A stretch of 62,915 nucleotides of DNA from an uncultured Clostridia bacterium (GCA_947631785.1 CANRMR010000005.1:1-62915); one strand, 5' to 3'. Shown: positions 28,506 through 38,585, counted from the stretch's first letter. Notes: generated by a model not told the origin, from the letters alone. Numbers and translations: made by a program.

Positions 28506-28664
28506 TAAATAAAGATATATAAATATTTTATTTTTTTAAGCCTTGGTGTCGCAATTTACAATTTCAATTTTCATATGTAAATTGCTCCAATTCGCCCTAC
28601 GCTTACGCTCCGGTTGGTCGCTTACGCGGCTTTTTAAAATAAAATATTTATATATCTTTATTTA
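28506..28664. repeat. Long hairpin element E3 between spoVG and murC
   Basis: TAAATAAAGATATATAAATA and its partner TATTTATATATCTTTATTTA pair and continue inward to AAGCC/GGCTT, about 36 bp. The 85-base interior is GC-richer (CGCCCTACGCTTACGCTCCGG, split by an inner AATTTACAATTT/AAATTG stem). The layout equals E1 and E2, but the interior sequence is different apart from GGTCGCTT. It fills most of the 520-base divergent space; no gene is visible. Confidence 0.65.
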
Positions 28665-28814
28665 TATATTTATTTATATCTTTTTTTATATATTTATTAC
28701 ACAGAAATATTTTAAAAAAATTTTTTATATCTTTTGACGAAAGTATACAAAATTTAAACTTTCTATAAAATTTAACAAAAAAACCTAAATAGCATATAAT
28801 AATTATTGAAATTA

Positions 28815-28843
28815 TTGAAAAAAATAAAATAACAGTGTATAAT
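28815..28843 (+). promoter_or_regulatory. Promoter of murC
   Basis: TTGAAA (28815-28820) and TATAAT (28838-28843) have a 17-base spacer, about 34 bases before the TTG start. Confidence 0.6.
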
Positions 28844-28876
28844 TTATATAAATTAAGGAAAAGAGCGTGATTTCAA

Positions 28877-30257
28877 TTGGCAAATATAGATTCATTAAAA
28901 AAATATAAACACATTCATATGATTGGTATTGGTGGTATTAGCATGAGTGGTATTGCTGAAATTTTGGTTAATTTTGGTTTTACTGTTACAGGTTCTGATG
29001 CTACTGATTCTGACATTATACATAAATTAAAAGAAAACAATATAGATGTATCTATTGGGCATAATTTAGAAAATGTAAAAAAAGCTGATTTGGTTGTTTA
29101 TACTGCTGCAATTTCTAATGATGATCCAGAACTTGTTATGGCTAAGAATTTAAATATTAAAACAGTAGAAAGATCAAGCTTTTTAGGAGAACTTACAAAA
29201 GCTTATGAAAACACAATTGGTGTTTCTGGAACTCATGGTAAAACTACAACTACTTCCATGATTTCTACTTGTTTTTTAGAAGCGAATTTAGACCCTAGCA
29301 TTCAAGTTGGTGCTATTTTAAAAGAAATAAATGCAAACTATCGTGTTCGGAAATAGTTCATATTTTATAATTGAAGCATGTGAATATGTAGAGAGTTTTT
29401 TAAAATTTAGACCTAAATCAGAAGTAATTTTAAACATAGATAATGATCATTTAGATTATTTTAAAAATTTAGATGCAATTAAACTTGCCTTTGAAAAATA
29501 TGTTAAACTACTACCTTCTGATGGATTGTTAGTTCTAAATGCAGATGATAAGTCTTGTCTTGAACTTATAAACTCTTCTCCTTGCCAAGTTGTAACTTAT
29601 GGTATAGAAAATGAAGATGCAGATTTTAAAGCAAAAGATATTGTATTTGATAATAATGGTTTTGCTTCATTTGATGCATATAAAAATAATGAATTTTTAG
29701 ATAATTTTTCGTTATCTGTTGCAGGATATCATAATGTTTTAAATGCTTTAGCATGTATTGGTTTATGTTTTAATTACAATATCGATATTAAATGTATAAA
29801 ATCAGCACTTAAAAAATTTACTGGTGCCTCTAGACGATTAGAATATAAAGGCTCTATAAATCAGGCTAGCCTTTTTGACGATTATGGACACCACCCAACA
29901 GAAATTCGTGCAACTTCCAATGCTATTAAAAACAAAACATATAATGAATCTTGGGTTGTTTTTCAACCACATACTTATAGTAGAACTAAAAGTTTATTAG
30001 ATGACTTTGCAAAGTCTTTGCTAGAGTTTGATCATATAATTATTACTGATATTTATGCAGCAAGAGAAAAAAATGTTTATGGAATTTCCTCAAAAGATTT
30101 AGCAAATAAAATAAATGATTATGGAAAAAATGCTATTTATATTTCTTCTTTTGAAGAAATTGTATCTTATTTAAAAAATAATGTAAAAAAAGACGATATT
30201 GTTTTAACCTTAGGTGCAGGTACTGTAACTGAAATTGGAGGAATGCTTTTAAAATAG
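28877..30257 (+). CDS. murC: UDP-N-acetylmuramate--L-alanine ligase, frame broken at a CGG codon
   Basis: Frame one holds the Rossmann domain (GIGGISMSGIA) and the ATP-binding GTHGKTTT, ending ANYRV at GTT-CGG-A (29348). Skipping C gives GNSSYFIIEACEYVESFLKF, the expected MurC continuation, then FDDYGHHPTEI, FQPHTYSR and GAGT. Corrected length is 459 residues, standard for MurC. The enzyme adds L-Ala to UDP-MurNAc and is essential for peptidoglycan. TTG start with a weak AAGG site. Its end overlaps the convergent pseudouridine synthase gene by nine bases. An essential gene cannot simply be dead, which argues for recoding. Confidence 0.92.
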
Positions 30258-30935
30258 CATATCCTCCAATATTTTCCAACTTCCTACTTTTTCTGGCAAG
30301 CACCTAAATGTCATTTCTTCATTTGTTATAGGATGATATATTTTTAAGCTATATGCCCATAAAGCTAGCTGTTTTCCTCTTCCTCTTGTTCCATACTTTT
30401 GGTCTGCATATAGGCTGTGGTTTCTTGATGCAAATTGTACCCTTATTTGATGGTGCCTACCTGTGTATAGTTTTATTTTTAAAAGTGAAAGATTAGTTTC
30501 TTCTTGATATTTTAAAACTTCATATTCAAGTTTTGCTTGTTTTGCATTTTTCTTGTCTTTGGTAACTACTTTGCTTGTATTTGTTTTTTCATTTTTTAAA
30601 AGATAATCTTCTAAAATATCTGTTTTTTTATCTAATTTGCCATCTACAATTGCCAAATATTCTTTTTCGAATTTTTTATCACGCACTTGATTACTTAATC
30701 TTCCTGCTGCTTTAGATGTTTTTGCAAACACCATAACTCCCCCTGTTGGTCTATCTAATCTATGTACTAATCCCAAATACACATTTCCTGGTTTTTTATA
30801 TTTTTCCTTTATATATTCTTTAATAATAGTAAGCATATCTATATCATTTGTTTTGTCTTGTTGTGATGGTATGTTTGGTGGTTTTACTACTACTATTATG
30901 TGATTGTCTTCATAAATAACATTTAAGTTTTGCAT
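30249..30935 (-). CDS. RluA-family pseudouridine synthase
   Basis: The 228-residue product has the motif GLVHRLDRPTGGVMVFAKT with the catalytic Asp and LYTGRHHQIRVQFA near the C-terminus. There is no S4 domain, so it is the short RluA/YhcT type. It isomerises uridine in rRNA or tRNA; which site is unclear. It converges on murC. Confidence 0.9.
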   Translation of the reverse strand: MQNLNVIYEDNHIIVVVKPPNIPSQQDKTNDIDMLTIIKEYIKEKYKKPGNVYLGLVHRLDRPTGGVMVFAKTSKAAGRLSNQVRDKKFEKEYLAIVDGKLDKKTDILEDYLLKNEKTNTSKVVTKDKKNAKQAKLEYEVLKYQEETNLSLLKIKLYTGRHHQIRVQFASRNHSLYADQKYGTRGRGKQLALWAYSLKIYHPITNEEMTFRCLPEKVGSWKILEDMLF

Positions 30936-30994
30936 TTTTATCTCCTATTTTGTATGAAATTTTATATTAATTTTATATTGAATTTTTATTAATT

Positions 30995-31140
30995 ATAATT
31001 AGTAATATAAAATATTTCGTTATTTTTGCGAGCGCGTCGTGGGGACCGCTGAGGGCTGTTAAACGCGTTTAGCGTTGTTACAGCGCCAGTGGGAGAGCAT
31101 CGAGTAAAAATATAAGAAATATTTTTATATTACTAATTAT
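30995..31140. repeat. Long hairpin element E4
   Basis: ATAATTAGTAATATAAAATA pairs with TATTTTTATATTACTAATTA, arms about 24 bp with few mismatches. The interior of about 95 bases is strikingly GC-rich for this genome (GCGAGCGCGTCGTGGGGACC, then an inner stem GTTAAACGCGTTTAGCGTTG). Same architecture as E1-E3 with another interior. It fills the space between two minus-strand genes. Confidence 0.65.
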
Positions 31141-31181
31141 TTTTATTTATTAAATTTTATTTAACTATTAATAAATAATAA

Positions 31182-32048
31182 TTAAATTTTTTCCCAACGT
31201 GAGTAGATTCCACAAGGTAAAATCAATTCCGAATTTGTCATAGGTAGTCCAATTTCTCCTGATTCAAATTTACCCTTGTGTTTTTTAGAAATTGAAATTT
31301 TTAAAATATTTTCTAATACTTTTGAAGATATTCCTGTTGTATATGAATTGATTAAGAAAAACAAAGGTTTATCTGATAATACCTCCATACATAGTTTAAC
31401 TAATTCTTCAATATTTTCTTCAAATTGCCATACTTCGCCATTTAAACCTCTGCCATAAGATGGAGGATCCATAATTATTGCATCATATTTATTTTCTCTT
31501 CTTATTTCTCTTTTTACAAATTTAATTACATCATCTACTATATAACGAACATTTTCTTTTTCTAAACCAGAAGATACAACATTTTCCTTTGCCCAAGATA
31601 CCATCCCCTTTGAAGAATCAACATGGCATACTGAGGCACCTGCAGATAAACATGCTACAGTTGCACCACCAGTATAGGCAAAAAGATTTAATACCTTAAT
31701 TTTTCTATTTTCTTTTTTTATTTTTTCTATCATCCAATCCCAATTTACAGCTTGCTCTGGAAAAAGACCTGTATGTTTAAATCCCATTGGTTTAATATTA
31801 AAGCATAAGTTTTTGTAATGAATTTGCCATACATTAGGCATACCTTTTTTATACTCCCAGCTTCCGCCACCTGTTTTACTTCTGTTATATTTTGCATTTG
31901 CACTGTTCCACTTATTTGGAAATGTTTTTTCTTTCCAGATAATTTGTGGGTCTGGTCTTTCTAGAATAACCTTGCCCCATCTTTCTAGCTTTTGTCCATT
32001 TGCCATATCAATTATTTCATAATCTTCCCAATTGTTAGCAATTTTCAT
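31182..32048 (-). CDS. Class I SAM-dependent methyltransferase, probable rRNA methylase
   Basis: The 288-residue product has a beta-rich N-terminus (residues 1-100) followed by a Rossmann methyltransferase: NLFAYTGGATVACLSAGASV binds SAM and DPPSYGRG is the NPPY-type catalytic loop. It resembles the RlmI/RlmL-K C-domain group; the target base is unknown. TTGGAGG precedes the ATG at 32048. It follows the TrmH-family gene by 18 bases. Confidence 0.8.
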   Translation of the reverse strand: MKIANNWEDYEIIDMANGQKLERWGKVILERPDPQIIWKEKTFPNKWNSANAKYNRSKTGGGSWEYKKGMPNVWQIHYKNLCFNIKPMGFKHTGLFPEQAVNWDWMIEKIKKENRKIKVLNLFAYTGGATVACLSAGASVCHVDSSKGMVSWAKENVVSSGLEKENVRYIVDDVIKFVKREIRRENKYDAIIMDPPSYGRGLNGEVWQFEENIEELVKLCMEVLSDKPLFFLINSYTTGISSKVLENILKISISKKHKGKFESGEIGLPMTNSELILPCGIYSRWEKI

Positions 32049-32066
32049 TGTAACCTCCAATATTTT

Positions 32067-32845
32067 TTATAATTTTTTTCTTACATATTCATATAATATT
32101 ATACCAGTTGCTACTGCTACATTTAAGCTTTCTGTTTTTCCGAAGCATTGGTATTTTTACTTTTTTATCTGCTGCACATAAAATTTCTTTTGAAACGCCA
32201 TTTGCTTCATTTCCAATAATAATTGCTCTTTTTTTATTTTCCAATTCATATATTGATGTGTTAGTATTTAAATCAGTTGCAACTATTTCAAAGCCATTGC
32301 TCTTTACATCGCTTATGGTTTTTTCTAGGCTATCTACTTGTATTACATTTACACGAAACATTGCTCCCATAGTAGAACGAACAACTTTTGGATTATATAC
32401 ATCTACAGAGTTTTTAGATATTATAATTTGACTTAGTGCTACACTATCTACAGTTCTTAAAATCGTTCCTAAGTTTCCTGGGTCTTGCACATTATCTAAT
32501 ATTAAAATTAGTTCTTCATTATAATCTATTTTTTTGTTTTCATCTATTCCGAATTATAGCTAAAATTCCTTGTGGATTTGTAACATCTGATATAACTTTA
32601 AAAACATTTTCTGTAACAAAAATTACTTCATAATTTTGTAATATGTTTTCAAATTTAGATAATTTATAATCTTTTGAATCAACGTTAATTACTATTTTTT
32701 GTATATCTGCATTTTCTTTTATTGCTTCTTTAACCATTTTTATGCCTTCTACAATATACTGTTTTTTTTGGTCTCTGTATTTTTTTTCTTTTAATTTTTT
32801 AATTTCTTTAATAATTTCATTTTCCCTACTAGAAATAATTTTCAT
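32067..32845 (-). CDS. TrmH/SPOUT RNA 2'-O-methyltransferase, frame broken twice at CGG codons
   Basis: Frame one is the substrate-binding N-domain (KKYRDQKKQYIVEGIKMVKE) and ends at ATT-CGG-A (32551). Skipping C gives GIDENKKIDYNEELILILDN, then VQDPGNLGTILRT (SPOUT motif 1) and IIIGNEANGVS (motif 2). At CTT-CGG-A (32142) skipping C gives motif 3, GKTESLNVAVATG, and a normal end. Both joined glycines are conserved in the family. Corrected length is 258 residues. The ATG overlaps the mfd stop (ATGA). Which RNA it methylates is not clear. Confidence 0.87.
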
Positions 32846-35800
32846 TCTTTTACCTCTTCTATTTGACAAATTTTCAAAAAATTTTGTGTTTCGTCAATTA
32901 CATTATTACTTTCCATTTCGTATGTAATATAGCCTTGAATTCCTTGTGAAAATTTTATTTTGTTTGGATAAATTTTTATTAGTCTTTCTATAGCTTCTGG
33001 TGTTAAAGCATTTTGCGAAAAGTAAAATAAAATTTTATTTTGTTTTTGTTGCACTTTTATTACATTTGAACTTTTGCATAATATTTTTATTATTGCAACT
33101 TGTATTAGGCTTTCTACTTCTTTTGGCATTGTTCCATATCTATCAATTATTTCATCTACAACATCTTGCACTTCTTCTTTTGTTTTGCATAGTGCAATAT
33201 TTTGATAAATTTCAATTTTTTGGCTACTATCTTTAATATAATCATCTGGTAAAAAGCTAGAGACATTTATATCTATTTGCACATCTTGTTCTTCTTCTAA
33301 TTCAATTCCTTGCATTTCTTTTATTACTTCATCTAACAATTTGCAATAAGTATCATAACCAACTTGCTCCATATGACCATGCTGAATTTCGCCAAGCAGA
33401 CTTCCTGCTCCTCTTATCTCTAAATCTCTCATTGCAATTTTAAAACCAGATCCAAATTCAGTAAATTCTTTAATTGCTTTTAATCTTTTGTCTGCAACTT
33501 CTGAAATTAATTTGTTTGGTTTATAAGTAATATAAGCATAGCTTTGTGCATCAGACCTGCCCACTCTTCCACGTACTTGATAAAGTTGCGCTAATCCTAA
33601 TCTATCTGCATTTTCTACAATAATTGTATTTGCATTTGGTATATCAATTCCTGACTCTAATATAGTAGTACAAACTAAAACATCAATATCATGTTTAACA
33701 AAATCCATCATAACATTTTCAAGTTCATGACCTGTCATTTTACCATGAGCAAAACCTATTCTTGCTTCTGGAACAAGATTTGCAACTTCTTCTGCCTTTT
33801 GAACTATATCTTCTACCCTATTATACAAATAAAAAACTTGGCCATCTCTTTCTAGCTCTTTTGTAATTGCTTCTTTTATAACTTCTTCATCATATGATAA
33901 TACATATGTTTGAACTGGTTTTCTGTTTTGAGGTGGCTCATAAATTACAGACATATCTCTAACTCCAACAATTGACATATGAAGGGTTCTTGGAATAGGA
34001 GTTGCAGTCATTGTCAAAACATCTACATTTGTTTTAAGTTCTTTTATTTTTTCCTTATCTTTTACTCCAAATCTATGTTCCTCATCTATAATCAATAAAC
34101 CTAAGTCTTTAAATTCAACATCTTTGCTTAAAATACGATGTGTACCAATTACTACATCAATTTCTCCAAGTTTTAATTTATTTATAATTTCCTCTTGCTC
34201 TTTTTTAGTCCTAAAACGATTTAATAACTCTACTTTTATTGCAAACTTTTCCATTCTAGATTTAAATGCATCATATTGCTGATTTGCAAGAACTGTAGTT
34301 GGAACTAAATAAGCCACCTGTTTTTGATCCATACATGCCTTAAATGCTGCTCTTATTGCAACTTCTGTTTTTCCATATCCTACATCACCACAAAGAAGTC
34401 TATCCATAGGCTTAGGATCTTCCATATCTTTTTTTACTTCTTCAATACAACGAAGTTGATCTTCTGTTTCTACGTATTCAAATGCATCTTCAAATTGTTT
34501 TTGCCATGGAGTATCTTTGCTAAATGCATAACCTTTAACCTTTTGTCTTTTGGCATAAAGTTCAATTAAATTTCTTGCTACCTCTCTTAAATTTTTCTTT
34601 ACCTTTGCTTTAGTATTTACCCATTCTTTGCTACCTAATTTATTAAGCTTTGGCTCCGCTTCTCCTCCACCAATATATTTTCTTATATTATCTAAGTTAT
34701 TTGTAGGAATATACAAAACTCCATCATCGCGGTATTTAATTTTAATATAATCTTTTGTAACACCATCTGCTTTAATTGTATTTACACCAACAAATTGACC
34801 TATTCCATTTGATTTATGTACAATGTAATCCCCAATTTTAAGGTCTGAAAAAACAACTTGCTCACCTTGCTTAAACACAGAAGATACTTTTCTTCTTTTT
34901 GTTTCTTGCTTAAATAAATTGCTTGCATTTACAAGTGCTAATTTTATATCTTTACATTCAAATCCTACACTAATTTCTCCCGGTATTATAATTGCTTTTT
35001 TTGTCTCTAATTGTTTTAAAGAAGCTTGGTATATACAAGGTACATCTTTTTCCTCTAGCAATTCTTTTACTTTTTTGCAAGTATCAGGAGTTCCTCCTAA
35101 CACAATTGTATATACATTTCCCTTTATTTGTTTTTCTAAATAATTTATTAAAAGTTCTACAGAAGATTTATTGAAACTTACTTCTTTAGCTACAAAATGT
35201 ATTTTTTCTTCTACATCAAAGTCTTTTAGTATATTATCAGAATTGTCTAAATATACAATATTACTTTTACCTTTATTTGTAATTTCTTTTATTTTTTCTA
35301 TATCATACATTTGTACCAAAATATCTGGCACCATTTTTTCTTTTTCAATTAAATTCCTAACTGTAAGCTCTGTATCTTTTTTAATGGTACTTGCTCTTTT
35401 AATTACCTTTTCTTGTTCATCAATAAAAAGCAAGTTTTCATTTTCAAAATATTCTAAAAAACATGATGTTTTAGAATAAAATGAACTAATATATTTATCT
35501 ATTTTACTTTCGAAATTACCACTTTTTATTTGTTCTATTTCTTCTTCTACTATTTCCTTAAATTTTAAATTTACGTTATTTTCTAATATATCATTACATA
35601 TTTCTTCTACATCTTTTTGAATTACATATTCTAAACAAGGAAATATTTCTATTTGCTTTATTTCTTCTGTTGACCTTTGGTTTGAAAAACTAAAATAGCG
35701 AATACTATCTATATCTTCACCCCAAAATTCAATACGAACACCTTTTGTCTCTTCTATTCCAATATCAACAATATCTCCTCTTATGCTATACTGTCCTTTA

Positions 35801-36315
35801 CTTTCTACTAAATCGCATCTTTCATAACCCAATTGTAACAATTTAATTTTAATGTCTTCTAAGGAATATGTATTTTCAATTTTAAATTTAATAATATTTT
35901 TAAACAAGTCTTCTTTGCAAATCATAGGTTGCATTAAAGCTTCTATTGTTGTAATACATACCTTTACTTTATTTTCCTTTATTGCTTTTAAAACATCCAT
36001 ACGAGCATATGGTATTTGTTTACTTTCTGCTAAGTAATCGTATGTTACAATTTCCTTTTTAGGAAAAAAAACTATTTTACTATCACCTATCAACTTTTCT
36101 AAGTCATTTTTTAGCTTTTTTGCTTGTATTTCGTTATATGTAACAACACAAATAGGACCTTTTTGTTTTTTCTCTATTACAGATAAAATATATGTTTTAA
36201 CAACGTCTGTTAAGCCCAATAAAGCAATTGGGCTTATTTTATTTTTTAATTTATTTTCTAAATCTATAAATGCTTTAGAACTTACTGACAAATTAATTAA
36301 CTCGTTCACAACCAT
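32842..36315 (-). CDS. mfd: Transcription-repair coupling factor Mfd
   Basis: The 1,157-residue protein has a UvrB-like N-domain, a CarD-like RNA-polymerase interaction domain (GDYIVHKSNGIGQFVG near residue 490), a RecG-type motor (GDVGYGKTEVA, DEEHRFGV, TATPIPRTL, HGKMTGHELENVM) and the TRCF C-domain. It removes stalled RNA polymerase at lesions and recruits UvrABC. Full length, no frame break and no in-frame CGG over 3.5 kb, a useful control for the CGG effect. It is translationally coupled to the TrmH gene. Confidence 0.96.
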   Translation of the reverse strand: MVVNELINLSVSSKAFIDLENKLKNKISPIALLGLTDVVKTYILSVIEKKQKGPICVVTYNEIQAKKLKNDLEKLIGDSKIVFFPKKEIVTYDYLAESKQIPYARMDVLKAIKENKVKVCITTIEALMQPMICKEDLFKNIIKFKIENTYSLEDIKIKLLQLGYERCDLVESKGQYSIRGDIVDIGIEETKGVRIEFWGEDIDSIRYFSFSNQRSTEEIKQIEIFPCLEYVIQKDVEEICNDILENNVNLKFKEIVEEEIEQIKSGNFESKIDKYISSFYSKTSCFLEYFENENLLFIDEQEKVIKRASTIKKDTELTVRNLIEKEKMVPDILVQMYDIEKIKEITNKGKSNIVYLDNSDNILKDFDVEEKIHFVAKEVSFNKSSVELLINYLEKQIKGNVYTIVLGGTPDTCKKVKELLEEKDVPCIYQASLKQLETKKAIIIPGEISVGFECKDIKLALVNASNLFKQETKRRKVSSVFKQGEQVVFSDLKIGDYIVHKSNGIGQFVGVNTIKADGVTKDYIKIKYRDDGVLYIPTNNLDNIRKYIGGGEAEPKLNKLGSKEWVNTKAKVKKNLREVARNLIELYAKRQKVKGYAFSKDTPWQKQFEDAFEYVETEDQLRCIEEVKKDMEDPKPMDRLLCGDVGYGKTEVAIRAAFKACMDQKQVAYLVPTTVLANQQYDAFKSRMEKFAIKVELLNRFRTKKEQEEIINKLKLGEIDVVIGTHRILSKDVEFKDLGLLIIDEEHRFGVKDKEKIKELKTNVDVLTMTATPIPRTLHMSIVGVRDMSVIYEPPQNRKPVQTYVLSYDEEVIKEAITKELERDGQVFYLYNRVEDIVQKAEEVANLVPEARIGFAHGKMTGHELENVMMDFVKHDIDVLVCTTILESGIDIPNANTIIVENADRLGLAQLYQVRGRVGRSDAQSYAYITYKPNKLISEVADKRLKAIKEFTEFGSGFKIAMRDLEIRGAGSLLGEIQHGHMEQVGYDTYCKLLDEVIKEMQGIELEEEQDVQIDINVSSFLPDDYIKDSSQKIEIYQNIALCKTKEEVQDVVDEIIDRYGTMPKEVESLIQVAIIKILCKSSNVIKVQQKQNKILFYFSQNALTPEAIERLIKIYPNKIKFSQGIQGYITYEMESNNVIDETQNFLKICQIEEVKE

Positions 36316-36376
36316 TCCTCTTTTTATTTTTTTGCATATATATTATACTAAAAAACACTTAAAAGTTCAAGCATTT

Positions 36377-36405
36377 TTGCATATTCTTATAAATTATGGT
36401 ATAAT
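36377..36405 (+). promoter_or_regulatory. Promoter of the orphan gene at 36466
   Basis: TTGCAT (36377-36382) and TATAAT (36400-36405) have a 17-base spacer; the start codon lies about 60 bases on. Confidence 0.6.
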
Positions 36406-36465
36406 ATATATAGTACTATTTTTTAGTATAAAAAAAATTATTATATGCAAGGAGGCAACTTGAAC

Positions 36466-36738
36466 ATGAAGAGAACACAACAGCAAATGATGCATATAGA
36501 ATTAGTGCTACCAAACACCAATTCTGTCGATGGACGTATTTCTGGTTTTATACGGCAATTGGATACAGTATTAATCGGAAGACTTTTCATTGATGCGATA
36601 GTTCCTGAAATTGTCGATAGCAAAGGAATTCTTAAATTCTGTTGCGATGTTGACGTAGAGTATTTTGAAAAGTTTCAGGAATTATATGCTGAAGCTTTTA
36701 GTCGTCCATTTACATTTATTTGGGATAGCGACAAATAA
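36466..36738 (+). CDS. Small orphan protein of unknown function
   Basis: I do not recognise this 90-residue protein. It has a mixed alpha/beta pattern (HIELVLPN, GRLFIDAIVPEIV, FCCDVDVEYFEKFQELYAEAF) and no signal or membrane segment. AAGGAGG precedes the ATG at 36466, a promoter lies upstream and a strong terminator follows, so it is a self-contained unit like the orphan at 7963-8259. Codon use is richer in C-ending codons than its neighbours, and codon 30 is an in-frame CGG (36553-36555) read as Arg in FIRQLD. I infer recent acquisition. Confidence 0.6.
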   Translation: MKRTQQQMMHIELVLPNTNSVDGRISGFIRQLDTVLIGRLFIDAIVPEIVDSKGILKFCCDVDVEYFEKFQELYAEAFSRPFTFIWDSDK

Positions 36739-36747
36739 TTTTTTTCT

Positions 36748-36782
36748 ACTGGCTACTTTTATTGTAGCCAGTAGTTTTTTCT
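36748..36782 (+). terminator. Terminator of the orphan gene
   Basis: ACTGGCTAC and GTAGCCAGT form a perfect 9-bp stem around TTTTATT, followed by AGTTTTTT. Confidence 0.85.
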
Positions 36783-36840
36783 TGCTTTTTTTCATATTTT
36801 TTAGTACAATACATAAAATAGTATTTAAGGAGGTATTTTT

Positions 36841-38238
36841 ATGCTTGATGAATATATTGATAATATTAAAGATGAAATTATAAACACTACATGTGAATTG
36901 ATACAAATACCAAGTGTTCATGAGGAGTCTTCAAATCCTAATAAGCCATTTGGAAATAATGCAAACTTAGCTTTAGAATATATGCTTAATTTAGGTGATA
37001 AACTTGGATTTAGAACTAAAAACATAGATGGGTATTGTGGCTATATAGAATTTGGAGAAGGTAAAGAATTAGTTGGAATTATCGGTCATTTAGACGTTGT
37101 TCCAGAAGGTGAAGGTTGGAGCTATCCTCCTTTTGATGCAGTAATTGAAAATGGTAAAATTTATGGTCGTGGTGCAATAGATGATAAAGGACCTGTCGTT
37201 GCTTCTTTATATGCTATGAAAGCAGTCTTGGATACTTGCAAAATAAATAAAAGAGTACGTTTAATTTTAGGTTTAAATGAAGAACGAGACTGGAAATGTA
37301 TTGAACATTATAAACAAAAAGAGGAAATCCCTAGCATAGGTTTTAGCCCTGATGCAGACTTTCCTTGTATTTATGCGGAAAAAGCCTTGCTTAGCATTTG
37401 TTTATCTGCCTTTTTAGATACAAACATGCCTATTTCTATCTTAAGTATAGATGATGCAAACAATGCAATTAATGTTGTACCTAAATTTTGCAAAGTATTA
37501 ATAAAAATTGATAAAAATAAATATAGCATAAATGATGTTATTACTAATATTAATGCTCTTATTGATGAAAACCATTTTGATATATTAGTAAAACTTAATA
37601 GTGATGAAACTATAGAAATAGTTTCTAATGGTATTTCAGCACATGCTGCACATCCAGATTTAGGGAAAAATGCTATTTCTCCTATGATTATACTTTTAAA
37701 TAAAATTTATGAAAAATATAATCTTACAAATCCATTATTAAACTTCTTTTCTAACTATATTGGAACTCAAACAGATGGTAAAAACCTAGGATTAAATTTT
37801 CCAGATGAATCTGGAAATCTTACATTAAATGTTGCAAAAGCTTGCATAGAAAATGGAAATTTAAAAATATCTATGAACCTAAGAATCCCTGTTCATACTA
37901 AAATAGATAAGGTTAAAGAAATTTTCAAAAAACATACACAATCTAGTAATATTTCTTGTGAATTTTTTGGAGAAAAAAAAGCATTATACATTTCTAAAGA
38001 CAATGAACTTGTTACAACACTATGTAATATTTTTAATGAAAAAACAAATTCAAACGAAAAACCTATTGCAATAGGTGGTGCAACATATGCAAGAGCATTT
38101 CCAAACCATATATCATTTGGAGCAAACATGCCAAATAATACAGATATGTGCCATCAAAAAGATGAATATATTTCTGTTGATAATTTGATTTTGAGTAGTA
38201 AGATTTATGCAGAAGCAATTTACAGATTAGCTAAGTAG
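36841..38238 (+). CDS. pepV: M20-family dipeptidase PepV
   Basis: The product is 465 residues. Metal ligands of the M20 family are visible: His in GIIGHLDVVPEG, Asp in GRGAIDDKGP, the Glu pair in GLNEERD, Asp in FSPDADFP and His in MCHQKDE near the end. It cleaves dipeptides in the cytoplasm and supports amino-acid nutrition. The NEERDWKCIEHY segment differs slightly from the usual NEESGW. AAGGAGG precedes the ATG. It is a single gene that converges on the yitT-type gene. Confidence 0.9.
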   Translation: MLDEYIDNIKDEIINTTCELIQIPSVHEESSNPNKPFGNNANLALEYMLNLGDKLGFRTKNIDGYCGYIEFGEGKELVGIIGHLDVVPEGEGWSYPPFDAVIENGKIYGRGAIDDKGPVVASLYAMKAVLDTCKINKRVRLILGLNEERDWKCIEHYKQKEEIPSIGFSPDADFPCIYAEKALLSICLSAFLDTNMPISILSIDDANNAINVVPKFCKVLIKIDKNKYSINDVITNINALIDENHFDILVKLNSDETIEIVSNGISAHAAHPDLGKNAISPMIILLNKIYEKYNLTNPLLNFFSNYIGTQTDGKNLGLNFPDESGNLTLNVAKACIENGNLKISMNLRIPVHTKIDKVKEIFKKHTQSSNISCEFFGEKKALYISKDNELVTTLCNIFNEKTNSNEKPIAIGGATYARAFPNHISFGANMPNNTDMCHQKDEYISVDNLILSSKIYAEAIYRLAK

Positions 38239-38351
38239 GTATATTATTTAAAATTTTTTATATTTACCTTACTTTTACACAAAATTTATTGAAAACAATT
38301 TTATTAAAATGTTTTCTAACAAAAGAAGAATATATAATTAAATTCTAGATA

Positions 38352-38486
38352 AAAAAGAAGGTATATAAAATTCTATTTTTTAAAAAGCACTTCCTTGCTG
38401 GTCGGGCACGCTTCGCTTTTCTCCCTCCCAAACTGCGCGTCAGGGCTTTTTGTAAAAATATAATTTTATATATCCTTCTTTTTTTA
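38352..38486. repeat. Long hairpin element E2, interior shared with E1 in reverse
   Basis: Arms AAAAAAGAAGGTATATAAAA and TTTTATATATCCTTCTTTTTT pair and continue to AAAAAGC/GCTTTTT. The interior reads CCTTGCTGGTCG, CGCTTCGCTTT, CTCCCAAACTGCGCGTCAGG: the reverse complement of the E1 interior with few differences, while the arms differ in sequence. A further partial arm (TTTATATATCCTTCTTTTTT) repeats near 38517-38536. It lies between convergent genes. Confidence 0.7.
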
Positions 38487-38585
38487 AATATAATAAATAT
38501 AAAAAAATAGATAAAATTTATATATCCTTCTTTTTTAGTTATAATTTAATTTATATACCTTCTTTAACTATACATTTTTACAGTT

